Assembly (NCBI GenBank): GCA_039586035.1
Contig: JBDHLD010000003.1
Coordinates: 62,001 to 126,000, forward strand
DNA from: JBDHHQ01 sp039586035
GTDB taxonomy: Bacteria > Gemmatimonadota > Gemmatimonadetes > Longimicrobiales > Gaopeijiaceae
Reading direction: 5' to 3'
DNA: 64,000 nt
Part shown: positions 33,549-42,195 of the stretch, one piece after another
How positions within the stretch are numbered: the first letter of the stretch is position 1
Layout of the letters: each line of letters starts with the position of its first letter
Notes under the pieces: generated by a model
Told to the model about the DNA's origin: nothing
The model's database searches: none
Seen by the model: the letters and a program-made list of their open reading frames with translations, nothing else
Program-made: the position numbers and the translations under genes

Positions 33549-34790
33549 CTAGACGACCGGTAGATGATCGAAGTCGGGGTGCGGCGTTGGGCGACGGTAC
33601 GCCTCGAGTGCCGGATGCAGGGCCAACAGCGTTCCCACGAGAATGAGCGGAAACGACACCAGGGCGGCGGTCCGGGCGCCGGCGATGTCGCCGAGAACAC
33701 CCGAGCCCAGCACGCCCACCGACCCGAGGGCCCAGGCGAGCCCCATCACGATGCCGGAGCTCACGCCCGTGCCCTCCGGGAGGATCTCCTGCGCCATGAC
33801 GACGATGGGCGGCAGCAAGGCCATGTTCAGGAACCCTGCCACTGTGGCGAACATGAAAGTCCATGAACTGCCCGGAGTTACCCAGAATGCCATGAAGTGT
33901 GCTGGGAAGGCCAGGAGGGTCAGGACGACCAGCAGGTGACGCCGATCGACCCGGTCGGTGAGCCATCCCGAGGTCAGGGTGCCGGCTCCCTGGGCGGCCA
34001 GGTAGACGCTGAGGATCAGGGCGCCCGTAGCTTCCGCCACCCCGGCCTGTGCCGCGACAATGGGCTCCATGGTCAGGAAGACCCGTTGCACGAAGGCGCC
34101 GAGCGCGCTGATACCGAAGATCACGCCCAACGGGCCACGCAGATGTCTGAGCACCTTCGCGGGCGACGGTGGGGGCGTCGCGTCCGGGCGAAGGCGATCA
34201 GGCGGCAACAACCTCAGGAGGAGGAGACCCAGAAGCACGCCCGGGATCATGGCGATCCACAGACCCCCGAGTCCCAGGCGGGCGACGATGCCCACGGCCA
34301 CGATGGGTCCGATGGCGAAGCCCATGGCGCCCCCGAAGGAGAAGACCGAGAGCCTCATCCCACTGCCCTTCCCCTCCGCGATGCGCGCGGCCATGGACGC
34401 GCCGGGCGGATGGAACAGAGCGCTGCCGAGCCCACCGAGCGCCAGGAGCAACACCAGCACGCCGAACGTCGGGGCCAGGCCGATCAGAGACAGGAAGAGC
34501 CCCGAGAGGAGCGGACCCAGGGCCACGAAGATGCGGCGGCCGTAGCGGTCGGCCAGGAAGCCTGCCAGGGGCTGGAGCACGGACGCCGCGATCGACAGGA
34601 TCATGGCCAGCGCGGCGGCGAGTGCGACACCCAGCTCCAGCTTGTCCATGATGCGGGGCAGCAGCGGGGCGAGGAACGCCGCGTAGCTGTCGTTCACGCC
34701 GTGGGCGAAGGCCACCAGCAGGGACAGGCCGGTCGCGTGCCGGATCGCCGTCGTCCTGCGGACGCCTGCGGCGGCGGCCGGTGCGCTCAC
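33549..34790 (-). CDS. MFS transporter, fosmidomycin-resistance (Fsr)-like
   Basis: 12-helix major facilitator protein, about 413 residues. The beginning of helix 1, LLVAFAHGVNDSYAAFLAPL, and the SALFHPPGASMAARIAEGKG loop after helix 4 are typical of the Fsr group of efflux proteins; the MFS loop 2-3 motif is GFLADRYGRRIFVALGP. GTG 34790 is chosen as start since the 35 residues before it are Pro/Ala-rich and lack a ribosome site, but the start is uncertain. Substrate cannot be read from sequence. It is divergent from the gamma-glutamyltransferase gene and is followed after 11 nt by the Crp/Fnr regulator. Confidence 0.87.
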   Translation of the reverse strand: MSAPAAAAGVRRTTAIRHATGLSLLVAFAHGVNDSYAAFLAPLLPRIMDKLELGVALAAALAMILSIAASVLQPLAGFLADRYGRRIFVALGPLLSGLFLSLIGLAPTFGVLVLLLALGGLGSALFHPPGASMAARIAEGKGSGMRLSVFSFGGAMGFAIGPIVAVGIVARLGLGGLWIAMIPGVLLGLLLLRLLPPDRLRPDATPPPSPAKVLRHLRGPLGVIFGISALGAFVQRVFLTMEPIVAAQAGVAEATGALILSVYLAAQGAGTLTSGWLTDRVDRRHLLVVLTLLAFPAHFMAFWVTPGSSWTFMFATVAGFLNMALLPPIVVMAQEILPEGTGVSSGIVMGLAWALGSVGVLGSGVLGDIAGARTAALVSFPLILVGTLLALHPALEAYRRPTPHPDFDHLPVV

Positions 34791-34957
34791 TGACTTCGCT
34801 CGCTTCTTCGCGGTTGCTGGAGCCCCACCCCGCGATGGCGGAAGCGGGCAGCCCGACGGAGGGCTTGGAACCCCGCACCACCAAGCAGGGTCCACCCCTG
34901 GCGCCCGGCGCCGGGAGCGACCATGGTGGCCCCGTGTGAGAAGTGGAAACGGCCTTC

Positions 34958-34963
34958 AGGAGG
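34958..34963 (+). promoter_or_regulatory. Ribosome binding site of the gamma-glutamyltransferase gene
   Basis: Perfect AGGAGG, 7 nt before ATG 34971 and 4 nt before ATG 34968. It fixes the start to this ATG pair and rejects the upstream frame at 34923. Confidence 0.75.
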
Positions 34964-34970
34964 CAGGATG

Positions 34971-36725
34971 ATGAAGCCGGAAACGAGGGGGGCGCCGGGC
35001 CGGTGCGTCGGACTACTGGCGCTCGCGGCGACGTGTACCATGACGGGGGCTTGCTCGCCGGAGGCCTCCATGGCCGAGGGGGACGAGACTCGCCTCGAGG
35101 CCCCGGAGTTTCCGGCCGCCAACCGGCCGGACGTCCGCGGCACCCATGGCGCCGTTTCCGCGGGACACCCACTGGCGGCTCGGGCCGGTATGGCCGTGCT
35201 GGAGCGGGGCGGCAGCGCGGTCGATGCGGCCCTGGCCATGGCTGGCGTCCTGGCCGTCGTTCGGCCCCACATGAACGGCGTGGGCGGGGACGCGTTCGCC
35301 CTCTTCTACGAGGCCGAAAGCGGCCGGGTCACGGGGCTCAATGCCAGCGGACCCGCTGGAGCGTTGGCCACACCCTCGTTCTTCACCGAGGCCGGCGAGG
35401 CGTCCGTACCGGAGCGGGGTCCCATGGCCGTCAGCGTGCCGGGCGCCGTTGGTGGCTGGATCGCGGCCCATGAGCGGTACGGTACCCTGCCCCTGCCCGA
35501 GCTCCTGGCGCCCGCCATCGACTACGCCAGAAACGGCTTTCCCGTCTCTCAGCGGCTGGCTCGGGACATCTCGGCCGGCGCCTCGGTGCTGAACGAGCCC
35601 GCCGTGGCCCTGTACACTCCCGAGGGCAAGCCGCCGGCCATGGGCAGCCTGCTCAAGAACCCGGCCTTGGCGGAGACCCTCGAGCGGATCGCCGCACAGG
35701 GAGCAGCCGGCTTCTACCGGGGGGACGTGGCTGACCGTCTGGACGCGTTCGTATCCGAACAGGGTGGATACCTCAGGGTGGCCGACCTGGCGGCCTATGA
35801 GCCGGAGTGGGTGGAGCCTCTCTCCCTCGACTACCTGGGACACACGTTCCACGTGATCCCGCCGAACAGCCAGGGCCTGGCACACCTTCAGTTGATGCAG
35901 ATGTCCAAGTCATATGATTACAATATCTTGGGGCACAACACCTCAGCCTATCTCCACACTCTGGTGGAACTGAAGAAGCTGGCGTTCGCCGACCGGGACC
36001 GGTGGGTCGCCGACCTGCGCCATGCCGATGTTCCCGTCGAGGCGCTCCTCGAGCCCGCCTATCTCGAGGGACGAGCCGGCCTGGTCGGGGAGCGGGCGGC
36101 CCAGGACGTGGCTCCGGGGATCGGTGCAGACCAGCAGGTGGCGGAGGACGGCGGGCTCGACGATTCGGGCGATACGGTGTACCTCACCGCCGTCGACGCT
36201 CAGGGGAACGCCGTCAGTTGGATCCAGAGCCTATTCGCGTCGTTCGGCTCCGGACTTCTGGAGCCCGAGACCGGCGTGGTGCTCCATAACCGCGGAGCCC
36301 TGTTCACGCTGCAGGAGGGTCACCCCAACCAGGTGGCACCGGGCAAGCGGCCCTATCACACCCTGACTCCCACGCTGGCCACGCGGGACGGCGCGTTGGG
36401 TTTCACGCTGGGCACGCCCGGAGGCGACAGCCAACCCCAGTCCCTGCTCCAGATCACGAACAACCTCCTGCTCTTCGGGATGACGCCCCAGGAGGCCATC
36501 GAGGCGCCCCGGTTCCGGAGCTACAGCAGTCTGGCGGTGGCCATCGAGGACCGCGTGACGCCCGACGTGCGCCACGAGCTGGGCGCGCGAGGACACGAGC
36601 TCGAGGTGATCCACGGATGGACGGCCACGTTCGGGGGAGCTCAGATGATCCATGTAGACCCGGTCAGCGGCACCCTTGCGGCCGCTTCGGACCCACGAAG
36701 AGAGGCCTACGGAATCGCGTACTGA
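34971..36725 (+). CDS. Gamma-glutamyltransferase-family lipoprotein
   Basis: Ntn-hydrolase, 584 residues, matured by self-cleavage before a catalytic Thr. N-terminal signal with a possible lipobox (CTMTGAC). Family motifs: GAVSAGHPLAARAGMAVLER, GGSAVDAALAMAGVLAVVRP, MNGVGGDAF, VPGAVGGWIAAHERYGTLPL. The nucleophile is T402 in DTVYLTAVDAQGNAVSW, aligning with E. coli Thr391. The C-terminal GTPGGDSQPQSLLQ is the version seen in GGT relatives (acylases, oxamate amidohydrolase-like) rather than classic GGT (PGGSRI), so the substrate may not be glutathione. DUF423 and sirtuin genes follow closely (13 and 19 nt). Confidence 0.9.
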   Translation: MKPETRGAPGRCVGLLALAATCTMTGACSPEASMAEGDETRLEAPEFPAANRPDVRGTHGAVSAGHPLAARAGMAVLERGGSAVDAALAMAGVLAVVRPHMNGVGGDAFALFYEAESGRVTGLNASGPAGALATPSFFTEAGEASVPERGPMAVSVPGAVGGWIAAHERYGTLPLPELLAPAIDYARNGFPVSQRLARDISAGASVLNEPAVALYTPEGKPPAMGSLLKNPALAETLERIAAQGAAGFYRGDVADRLDAFVSEQGGYLRVADLAAYEPEWVEPLSLDYLGHTFHVIPPNSQGLAHLQLMQMSKSYDYNILGHNTSAYLHTLVELKKLAFADRDRWVADLRHADVPVEALLEPAYLEGRAGLVGERAAQDVAPGIGADQQVAEDGGLDDSGDTVYLTAVDAQGNAVSWIQSLFASFGSGLLEPETGVVLHNRGALFTLQEGHPNQVAPGKRPYHTLTPTLATRDGALGFTLGTPGGDSQPQSLLQITNNLLLFGMTPQEAIEAPRFRSYSSLAVAIEDRVTPDVRHELGARGHELEVIHGWTATFGGAQMIHVDPVSGTLAAASDPRREAYGIAY

Positions 36726-36738
36726 AGGAGAGAACGGC

Positions 36739-37107
36739 ATGCCTCGCCTTTTCGCCCTGTTCGGTGCCCTCCTGGCGCTCGTGGGCGTGGCCCTCGGGGC
36801 TTTCGGGGCCCACGCGCTCCGCGGACGTCTCTCGCCTGACGATCTCCAGATCTTCGAGACGGGCGTTCGGTACCAGATGTATCACGCGCTGGCCCTGTTG
36901 GCGGCGGCCTGGGCCACCGCCCGGTGGCCCGGGGGCGGCACGGTGCTGGCCGGCTGGGCCTTTCTCGTGGGGGTAATCGTGTTCTCCGGCAGCCTCTACA
37001 CGCTGGTGCTCACGGGCGCCCGGTGGATGGGCGCCATCACGCCGCTCGGTGGCTTGGCCTTCCTGATCGGTTGGGCGGCGCTGGCCTACCGGATCCTGAA
37101 GGGGTGA
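36739..37107 (+). CDS. DUF423 family membrane protein
   Basis: 122 residues, four membrane helices. Signatures of DUF423 (YgdD/YwdK-like): LVGVALGAFGAHALRGRLSP and IFETGVRYQMYHALALL near the N-terminus, then IVFSGSLYTLVLTGARWMGA and ITPLGGLAFLIGWAALAYR. Function unknown in all bacteria I know of. ATG 36739 follows GGAGAG by 6 nt, and the gene is 13 nt after the gamma-glutamyltransferase gene. Confidence 0.94.
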   Translation: MPRLFALFGALLALVGVALGAFGAHALRGRLSPDDLQIFETGVRYQMYHALALLAAAWATARWPGGGTVLAGWAFLVGVIVFSGSLYTLVLTGARWMGAITPLGGLAFLIGWAALAYRILKG

Positions 37108-37126
37108 GCGCGTTGGACGCGCGCGG

Positions 37127-37900
37127 ATGACCCGAGCTCACCTGGACCGGGCCAGGGCGCTTCTGGCCGAAGCGAATCAGGTAGTCGTCCTCACGGGCGC
37201 CGGCGTCAGCGCCGAATCGGGTGTGCCCACCTTCCGCGGGCCCGAAGGTCTCTGGAAGTCGCACCGGCCCGAGGAGTTGGCCACCCCCACGGCCTTCGAC
37301 CGGGACCCCCAGCTCGTGTGGGAGTGGTACGGGTGGAGGCGAGAGAGGGTTCGAGCCTGCCGACCGAACGCAGGGCATCGTGCCTTGGCCCGTCTCGCTC
37401 TTGGACGACCAGGTGTCACGTTGGTGACCCAGAACGTGGATGGCCTGCACGCGCTGGCGGCCCGGGAGGAGGCCAGGGCGACGGATCCCGGACCCGCCCT
37501 GCCCCTCGAGCTGCACGGCTCGCTGTTCCGCGTACGATGCACCGCTTGTCACTTCGCGGGAGACGACCGTTCGACCGTGGACGCTTCCAGCCCGGCCTCC
37601 CTGCCCCACTGCCCGGAGTGCGGTGCCCTCTTGCGACCGGCGGTGATCTGGTTCGGCGAGGCGCTGGATGGAGAGGTGCTGTCCCGGGCGTTCGAAGCGG
37701 CCGGGGCGGCCCACGTCTGCATCGTGGCAGGGACGAGCGCCGTGGTGCATCCCGCCGCCTCGATTCCCCTGGCGACCGCCGGATCTGGCGGGGCGATCAT
37801 CGAGGTCAACCCGGATGCTACGCCCCTGTCGATCACGGCTGCCGTGACCCTCTCGGGGCCCGCCGGTGCGCTGCTGCCTCAGCTCGTCGAGCCATCCTGA
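37127..37900 (+). CDS. cobB: NAD-dependent protein deacylase, sirtuin (Sir2/CobB)
   Basis: Removes acyl groups from lysine using NAD+, releasing nicotinamide. 257 residues. Motifs: VVVLTGAGVSAESGVPTFRG (NAD binding), TQNVDGLHALA, catalytic His in LELHGSLFRVRC, zinc cysteines in CTAC and CPEC, then GTSAVVHPAASIP and EVNPDATPLS. WYGWRRERV supplies the Tyr and Arg that mark class III sirtuins and favour desuccinylation/demalonylation, so it may act on acidic acyl groups. Its substrates cannot be told from context. Last gene of the GGT-DUF423-sirtuin run; a hairpin follows 110 nt later. Confidence 0.95.
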   Translation: MTRAHLDRARALLAEANQVVVLTGAGVSAESGVPTFRGPEGLWKSHRPEELATPTAFDRDPQLVWEWYGWRRERVRACRPNAGHRALARLALGRPGVTLVTQNVDGLHALAAREEARATDPGPALPLELHGSLFRVRCTACHFAGDDRSTVDASSPASLPHCPECGALLRPAVIWFGEALDGEVLSRAFEAAGAAHVCIVAGTSAVVHPAASIPLATAGSGGAIIEVNPDATPLSITAAVTLSGPAGALLPQLVEPS

Positions 37901-38009
37901 CGAAAACTCGATGTGTAGGGCAGGAGACGAGCGCGATGGGTTTCTTGGGACAGCGGCGGGGTCTCTCGCAGACAGGCTGACGCAGGTGTCTAGGAACGGA
38001 TGTCCTGGG

Positions 38010-38033
38010 CGCTCGCGCGGGTGCGCGCGAGCG
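38010..38033. terminator. Strong GC hairpin after the sirtuin gene
   Basis: Perfect 10-bp arms CGCTCGCGCG (38010-38019) and CGCGCGAGCG (38024-38033) with a GGTG loop; no T-tract. In the 253-nt gap between the sirtuin and the M30-like gene. Could end transcription or be a structural repeat. Confidence 0.45.
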
Positions 38034-38153
38034 GCTAGGATGCCCGCGACCTCTCGAGCGGCGGTGGTGTAGAGCTACCCGCCAAGCCCAATCGCGCCGC
38101 TCGTGCGCCGGGGCGACCCCACACATCCCAGCTACTGCACGAACAGGACGGAT

Positions 38154-41021
38154 ATGGCTCGCAAAGCGGCAATCACCACCGGTTTGTTGTTGATCCTCAG
38201 CGCATGCGGCGACAGCGGCAATGGCACACCGCCAGCGCCCCCCACGCCGGTGCCGACGACCGTCAACGTGAGCCCCTCCACGTCCACGCTGGACGCGCTG
38301 GGCGCCACCGTGCAGCTCACCGCCCAGGTACGCGACCAGAGCGGCACGCCCTTGGCCACGACCGTGACGTGGACCAGCTCGTCGACGTCCGTCGCCACGG
38401 TGTCGACCGCGGGTCTGGTCACGGCAGGGGCCCCGGGCAGCAGCACCATCACGGCTATGGCCGGGAGCGTGTCCGGTAGTGCCACGATCACGGTGGATCA
38501 GCTCCCTGCCGCCGTGGGCAAGGTCTCGGGCGATGCCCAGACGGGCGTCGTGGGCGCGGCGCTGGGGAGCCCGGTCACGGTGCGCATCGAGGACTCCCGA
38601 GGGAACCCGGTGTCGGGTGAGGCCGTCACGTTCGACGTGGTGTCCGGTGGAGGGCTGGTAGATCCTGCCAGCGGGTCGACCGGTCCGGACGGCTCGCTCA
38701 GCACGAGCTGGACGCTGGGCACCAGCACCAGCGAGGCACAGGCGCTCCGCGCCACCGCCGGGAGCGCGGTCGCCGACTTCACCGCGACGGCCCAGGCCGG
38801 TCCGGCCCAGGATCTGGAGGTCGCCAGCGGCGACGGCCAGACCGGCGTCGGTGGCGCTGCGCTGGCCGAGCCACTGGTAGTGCGAGTGACCGACGCCTTC
38901 GGCAACGGCGTCCCGGGCCACACCGTCACATGGTCGGCTGCCGCCGGCAACGGCACCCTCGACCCCACGTCCTCGGACACCGACGGGAGCGGGAATGCCC
39001 AGACGTCCTGGACGCTGGACCTGACCCAGGGCGTACAGACCGCCTCGGCGGCGATCGGCGGGGGAGCAGTGGTGGACTTCACCGCCACGTCCTCCGGCGT
39101 GGCCACGCCCCCGGTCATCAACAGCATCTCGCCGGGCGCCATGGTGGAGGGCGGATCGGCCACGCTATCGGGCACCAACTTCGCGGCCCAGGCCGCCGGC
39201 AACTCGGTCCTCGTAGACGGCGTCGCGGCCACGGTGACCGCCGCCACCACGACCTCGCTCACGATCGAGGTGCCCACGTTCGTGTGCAGGCCTGCCCGAG
39301 ACGTCGAAGTCACCGTGACCGCCGCCGGTCTCGAGAGCGACCCGGCCACGCACCCGCTGGAGCCCGAGGCATTCTTCGAGCTGGCTGACGGTCAACTGGC
39401 CGTTCTGAACGGTCAGGACACCTACTGCCTGCAGCTCCCTGCAGACGCTTCCGGCAGTGACTACCTGATCGGCGTCCAGTCCGTGACCGAGGTGCCGACG
39501 CTCCTGACCCCGCTCCGTGTGACCGCCACCAAGGATCCGAGCGCCGCTGCCGCGCCGCCGCTGTTGGCCGCGGCGCCTTCGCAGAAGCCGTATTCGTCCC
39601 TGGCCGATCCCATGAACAACCCGGTCGTGCAGCGGATGAACGCCCACCGGGCCGAAGAGGCCCTTCTGGTGGAGATGGAGATCGAGCGCCTCAATTCGGT
39701 CACCCAGACGCCGATCTCGCGGGCCGCCGGCGCTCCGCCCGCTGCCGTGCCCGACGGTGAGGTGGGCGACTCCAGGGACCTTCGGGTCCGGGATTGGAAC
39801 GCCGGGGCCACGTGCAGCGCGTTCTTCGACATCACCGGCACGGTCTTCGCCAAGACCGACCGAGTGATCTGGTTCCATGACGACGGCAACCCGGAGAATG
39901 GGTATACCCAGTCCGAGCTCCAGGCCATCGCCGCCGAGTTCGAAGACGGCGTCATGGACGCCCACGACGCCGCCTTCGGCCCCGCCACGGATCTGGACAA
40001 CAACGGCCGCATCGCCATCGTCATCACCAAGGAGATCAACAAGGCCAACGGGTCCAGCGGGAACCTTCAGGGGTTCGTATCAGGGTGCGACTTCGGCACC
40101 CGCACGACCTCCAACCCGTCATCGAACGAGGGCGAGGTCTTCTACCTCATCGCTCCCGACGAGAGCGGCACCCACGGCCAGGCGGTCGCCAAGAGCGACG
40201 TGTCCGACGTGATTCCCATCCTGCTGGCCCACGAGATCACCCACATCAAGCAGTTCGGCCGGAGGATCGAGGCCAACAACACCATCTTCGAGGCCTACCA
40301 CGCCGAGGGCGGCGCCACCTTCGCCGAGGAGGTCGTGGGACACGGAGTCGAGGGCAACCAGTCCGGCCAGAACTACGGGTTGAACGTGGCGTTCAACTTC
40401 GACGGGAGCCAATCGGCCGATTGGTACGCTGGCGGATTCGCCGACCTGGTCTTCTACTTCGGCGGCAAGCCCAACAACCAGGACCAATCCTCGCAGGTCG
40501 AGGGCGCGCCCGAGGAGTGCTCCTGGCTCGAAGACGTCGACGACCAGTGCTTGAGCCGGCCGTCGTTCTACGGGGTCACCTGGTCGCTGCTGCGCTGGAT
40601 CGCGGACCAGTTCTACGCGGGCAACGAGGACACCTTCATGAAGGGCTTGATCGACTCGAACCTGACCGGGTTCGCCCTGCTCGAGTCCTTCGCGGGGATG
40701 CCCGCCGAGGAGTTCCTGTCCTACTGGGCAGCCACGCTGTACCTGGACGATCGGGAGTCCGGCCTGGATCCCATGCTCCGCTACACGAGCTGGGACTTGC
40801 CGGACATCTTCGAGAGTGGCCAGCTCGTGGAGACCGGACGCCTGATCCCTCGGGCTCGGGGCTTTACCGATTTCACGGATCAGCTGAGCGTGCGGGGCGG
40901 CTCGTCGGGGTACTTCCGGGTGAGCGGCGCCAGCCAACCGGCCACGTCCCTGTTCGTGTCTTCACCGGTGGGCGGGCCACTGCCCAGCCACGTGCAGGTC
41001 TGGGTGGTGAAGATCCCCTGA
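38154..41021 (+). CDS. Ig-domain lipoprotein with M30-like zinc metalloprotease domain
   Basis: 955 residues from ATG 38154. Signal peptide with lipobox LSAC, so a surface or periplasmic lipoprotein. Domains in order: Big_2-like Ig domain at about 35-115 (VNVSPSTSTLDALGATVQLT); two invasin/Big_1-like repeats at about 120-215 and 216-315, both starting with a SGDxQTGVxGAAL block; an IPT/TIG domain at about 322-400 (INSISPGAMVEGGSATLSG); a linker; and a protease domain at about 560-900 with the zinc motif HEITH (H693, E694, H697) and a downstream EGGATFAEEVVGHG, as in M30 (hyicolysin-like) peptidases. Probably degrades protein outside the cell. It stands alone between two hairpins. Confidence 0.85.
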   Translation: MARKAAITTGLLLILSACGDSGNGTPPAPPTPVPTTVNVSPSTSTLDALGATVQLTAQVRDQSGTPLATTVTWTSSSTSVATVSTAGLVTAGAPGSSTITAMAGSVSGSATITVDQLPAAVGKVSGDAQTGVVGAALGSPVTVRIEDSRGNPVSGEAVTFDVVSGGGLVDPASGSTGPDGSLSTSWTLGTSTSEAQALRATAGSAVADFTATAQAGPAQDLEVASGDGQTGVGGAALAEPLVVRVTDAFGNGVPGHTVTWSAAAGNGTLDPTSSDTDGSGNAQTSWTLDLTQGVQTASAAIGGGAVVDFTATSSGVATPPVINSISPGAMVEGGSATLSGTNFAAQAAGNSVLVDGVAATVTAATTTSLTIEVPTFVCRPARDVEVTVTAAGLESDPATHPLEPEAFFELADGQLAVLNGQDTYCLQLPADASGSDYLIGVQSVTEVPTLLTPLRVTATKDPSAAAAPPLLAAAPSQKPYSSLADPMNNPVVQRMNAHRAEEALLVEMEIERLNSVTQTPISRAAGAPPAAVPDGEVGDSRDLRVRDWNAGATCSAFFDITGTVFAKTDRVIWFHDDGNPENGYTQSELQAIAAEFEDGVMDAHDAAFGPATDLDNNGRIAIVITKEINKANGSSGNLQGFVSGCDFGTRTTSNPSSNEGEVFYLIAPDESGTHGQAVAKSDVSDVIPILLAHEITHIKQFGRRIEANNTIFEAYHAEGGATFAEEVVGHGVEGNQSGQNYGLNVAFNFDGSQSADWYAGGFADLVFYFGGKPNNQDQSSQVEGAPEECSWLEDVDDQCLSRPSFYGVTWSLLRWIADQFYAGNEDTFMKGLIDSNLTGFALLESFAGMPAEEFLSYWAATLYLDDRESGLDPMLRYTSWDLPDIFESGQLVETGRLIPRARGFTDFTDQLSVRGGSSGYFRVSGASQPATSLFVSSPVGGPLPSHVQVWVVKIP

Positions 41022-41054
41022 GCCAGGGCCCCCCTCCCCCGTCGTCCGGTGGTA

Positions 41055-41091
41055 GGTCAGCGAGACGGAGCAGCGAGGACACTCGCTGACC
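41055..41091. terminator. Inverted repeat between convergent genes
   Basis: Perfect 10-bp arms GGTCAGCGAG (41055-41064) and CTCGCTGACC (41082-41091), 17-nt loop, 34 nt past the M30-like gene. No T-tract. Possible bidirectional terminator. Confidence 0.45.
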
Positions 41092-41099
41092 CGAGCCCG

Positions 41100-41125
41100 G
41101 GCCTCCGGTGACGACCTCGGAGGCC
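41100..41125. terminator. Second inverted repeat between convergent genes
   Basis: Perfect 8-bp arms GGCCTCCG (41100-41107) and CGGAGGCC (41118-41125), 10-nt loop. On the minus strand it lies about 106 nt past the dehydratase stop. No T-tract. Confidence 0.4.
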
Positions 41126-41231
41126 GGCATGACGGGCACCGAACGGGAGCGCCGCCGACGACGCGGCACCGCCTGTCGGCGTGCCGGCAGGTGGGGCTCG
41201 CGAAGTTCCTGAAGCCCGCCCCGCCGCGTCC

Positions 41232-42179
41232 CTACAGCGCGGCCAGCCGACCCACGTCGACGTTGCCGCCGCTCACAACGACGGCGACGGGGCCCTCGTT
41301 GGCGTTCCAGTGAAGCGTGCCGGCCAGCACGGCTGCGATCCCGACCGCTCCCCCGCCCTCCACGACCAGGTGGAGCTCCCGGGCCGCGAAGCGCATCCCT
41401 TCGGCGATCTGGTCCTCCGTCACCACGGCGTGCTCGTGGACCAGATCTCGGATGAGGCCGAACGTGTGGGCGTTGTCGAGGCCGATGCCGCCGGACAGTG
41501 CATTGGCCAGCGTCTCCTCCTCCTCGAGCTCCACGGGTGCCCCGGCGTCCAGGCTCGCCGCCATCACGCGGGCCCGATCCGCCGATACTGCCGTCACCGA
41601 GGCATCGGGTCGCAACGGCAGCAGCGCGTCCGCGATGCCGCCGCACAGGCCTCCCCCCGACAGGGGCACGACCACCCGACCCACCTCTGGAAGGTCCTCG
41701 ACGATCTCCAGGCCGATCGTACCCTGCCCCGCGATGACGAGAGGATCATCGAAAGGGTGGACGAGCGTGAGCCCGTCTTCCCGAGCCAGCCGTGCCGCGG
41801 CTTCGGCGGCTTGGTCGTAGGTGCCGGCAGCGGCCACGATCCGGGCGCCTGAGGCACGCATGCCGTCCAGCTTCACCGGGTCTACCCATTCCGGCACGCA
41901 GATCGTGGCGGGGACGCCCATCCGTTCGGCGACGTACGCCACGGCGCGGCCGTGATTGCCGCTCGAGCAGGTGACCACGCCGCGCTGCCGCTCCGCTTGC
42001 GACAGGTGGGCCATACGGTTGGCCGCGCCCCGGACCTTGAACGACCCCGTGACCTGTAGGCTCTCGAGCTTCAGGTAGACCGGCGCGCCAGCAACGCGGC
42101 TCAGGACAGGCGCTTGAACGAGGGGCGTCCGGAGCACGAAGGGCGCGATGGTCCGCGCCGCCGCCTCGACCTCGGTCAT
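41232..42179 (-). CDS. PLP-dependent threonine/serine dehydratase family (fold type II)
   Basis: 315 residues. The PLP lysine is in TGSFKVRGAANR, the ring-stacking motif is SSGNHGRAVAY, the phosphate-binding glycine loop is SGGGLCGGIADAL, and VVSGGNVDV is near the end. These fit threonine dehydratase, serine racemase, threo-3-hydroxyaspartate dehydratase or the EutB-type hydroxyectoine enzyme; there is no C-terminal ACT domain, so it is not the biosynthetic feedback-regulated IlvA form. Catabolic deamination of a hydroxy amino acid is the likely role. It is the last gene of a minus-strand run, 16 nt after the LVIVD-repeat gene. Exact substrate undetermined. Confidence 0.88.
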   Translation of the reverse strand: MTEVEAAARTIAPFVLRTPLVQAPVLSRVAGAPVYLKLESLQVTGSFKVRGAANRMAHLSQAERQRGVVTCSSGNHGRAVAYVAERMGVPATICVPEWVDPVKLDGMRASGARIVAAAGTYDQAAEAAARLAREDGLTLVHPFDDPLVIAGQGTIGLEIVEDLPEVGRVVVPLSGGGLCGGIADALLPLRPDASVTAVSADRARVMAASLDAGAPVELEEEETLANALSGGIGLDNAHTFGLIRDLVHEHAVVTEDQIAEGMRFAARELHLVVEGGGAVGIAAVLAGTLHWNANEGPVAVVVSGGNVDVGRLAAL

Positions 42180-42195
42180 GGTCCGTGGCGGCGAG

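Noticed and set aside
37833..38921. 362-codon minus-strand frame
   Set aside because: Antisense to the Ig domains of the M30-like lipoprotein; low-complexity Arg/Gly/His translation.
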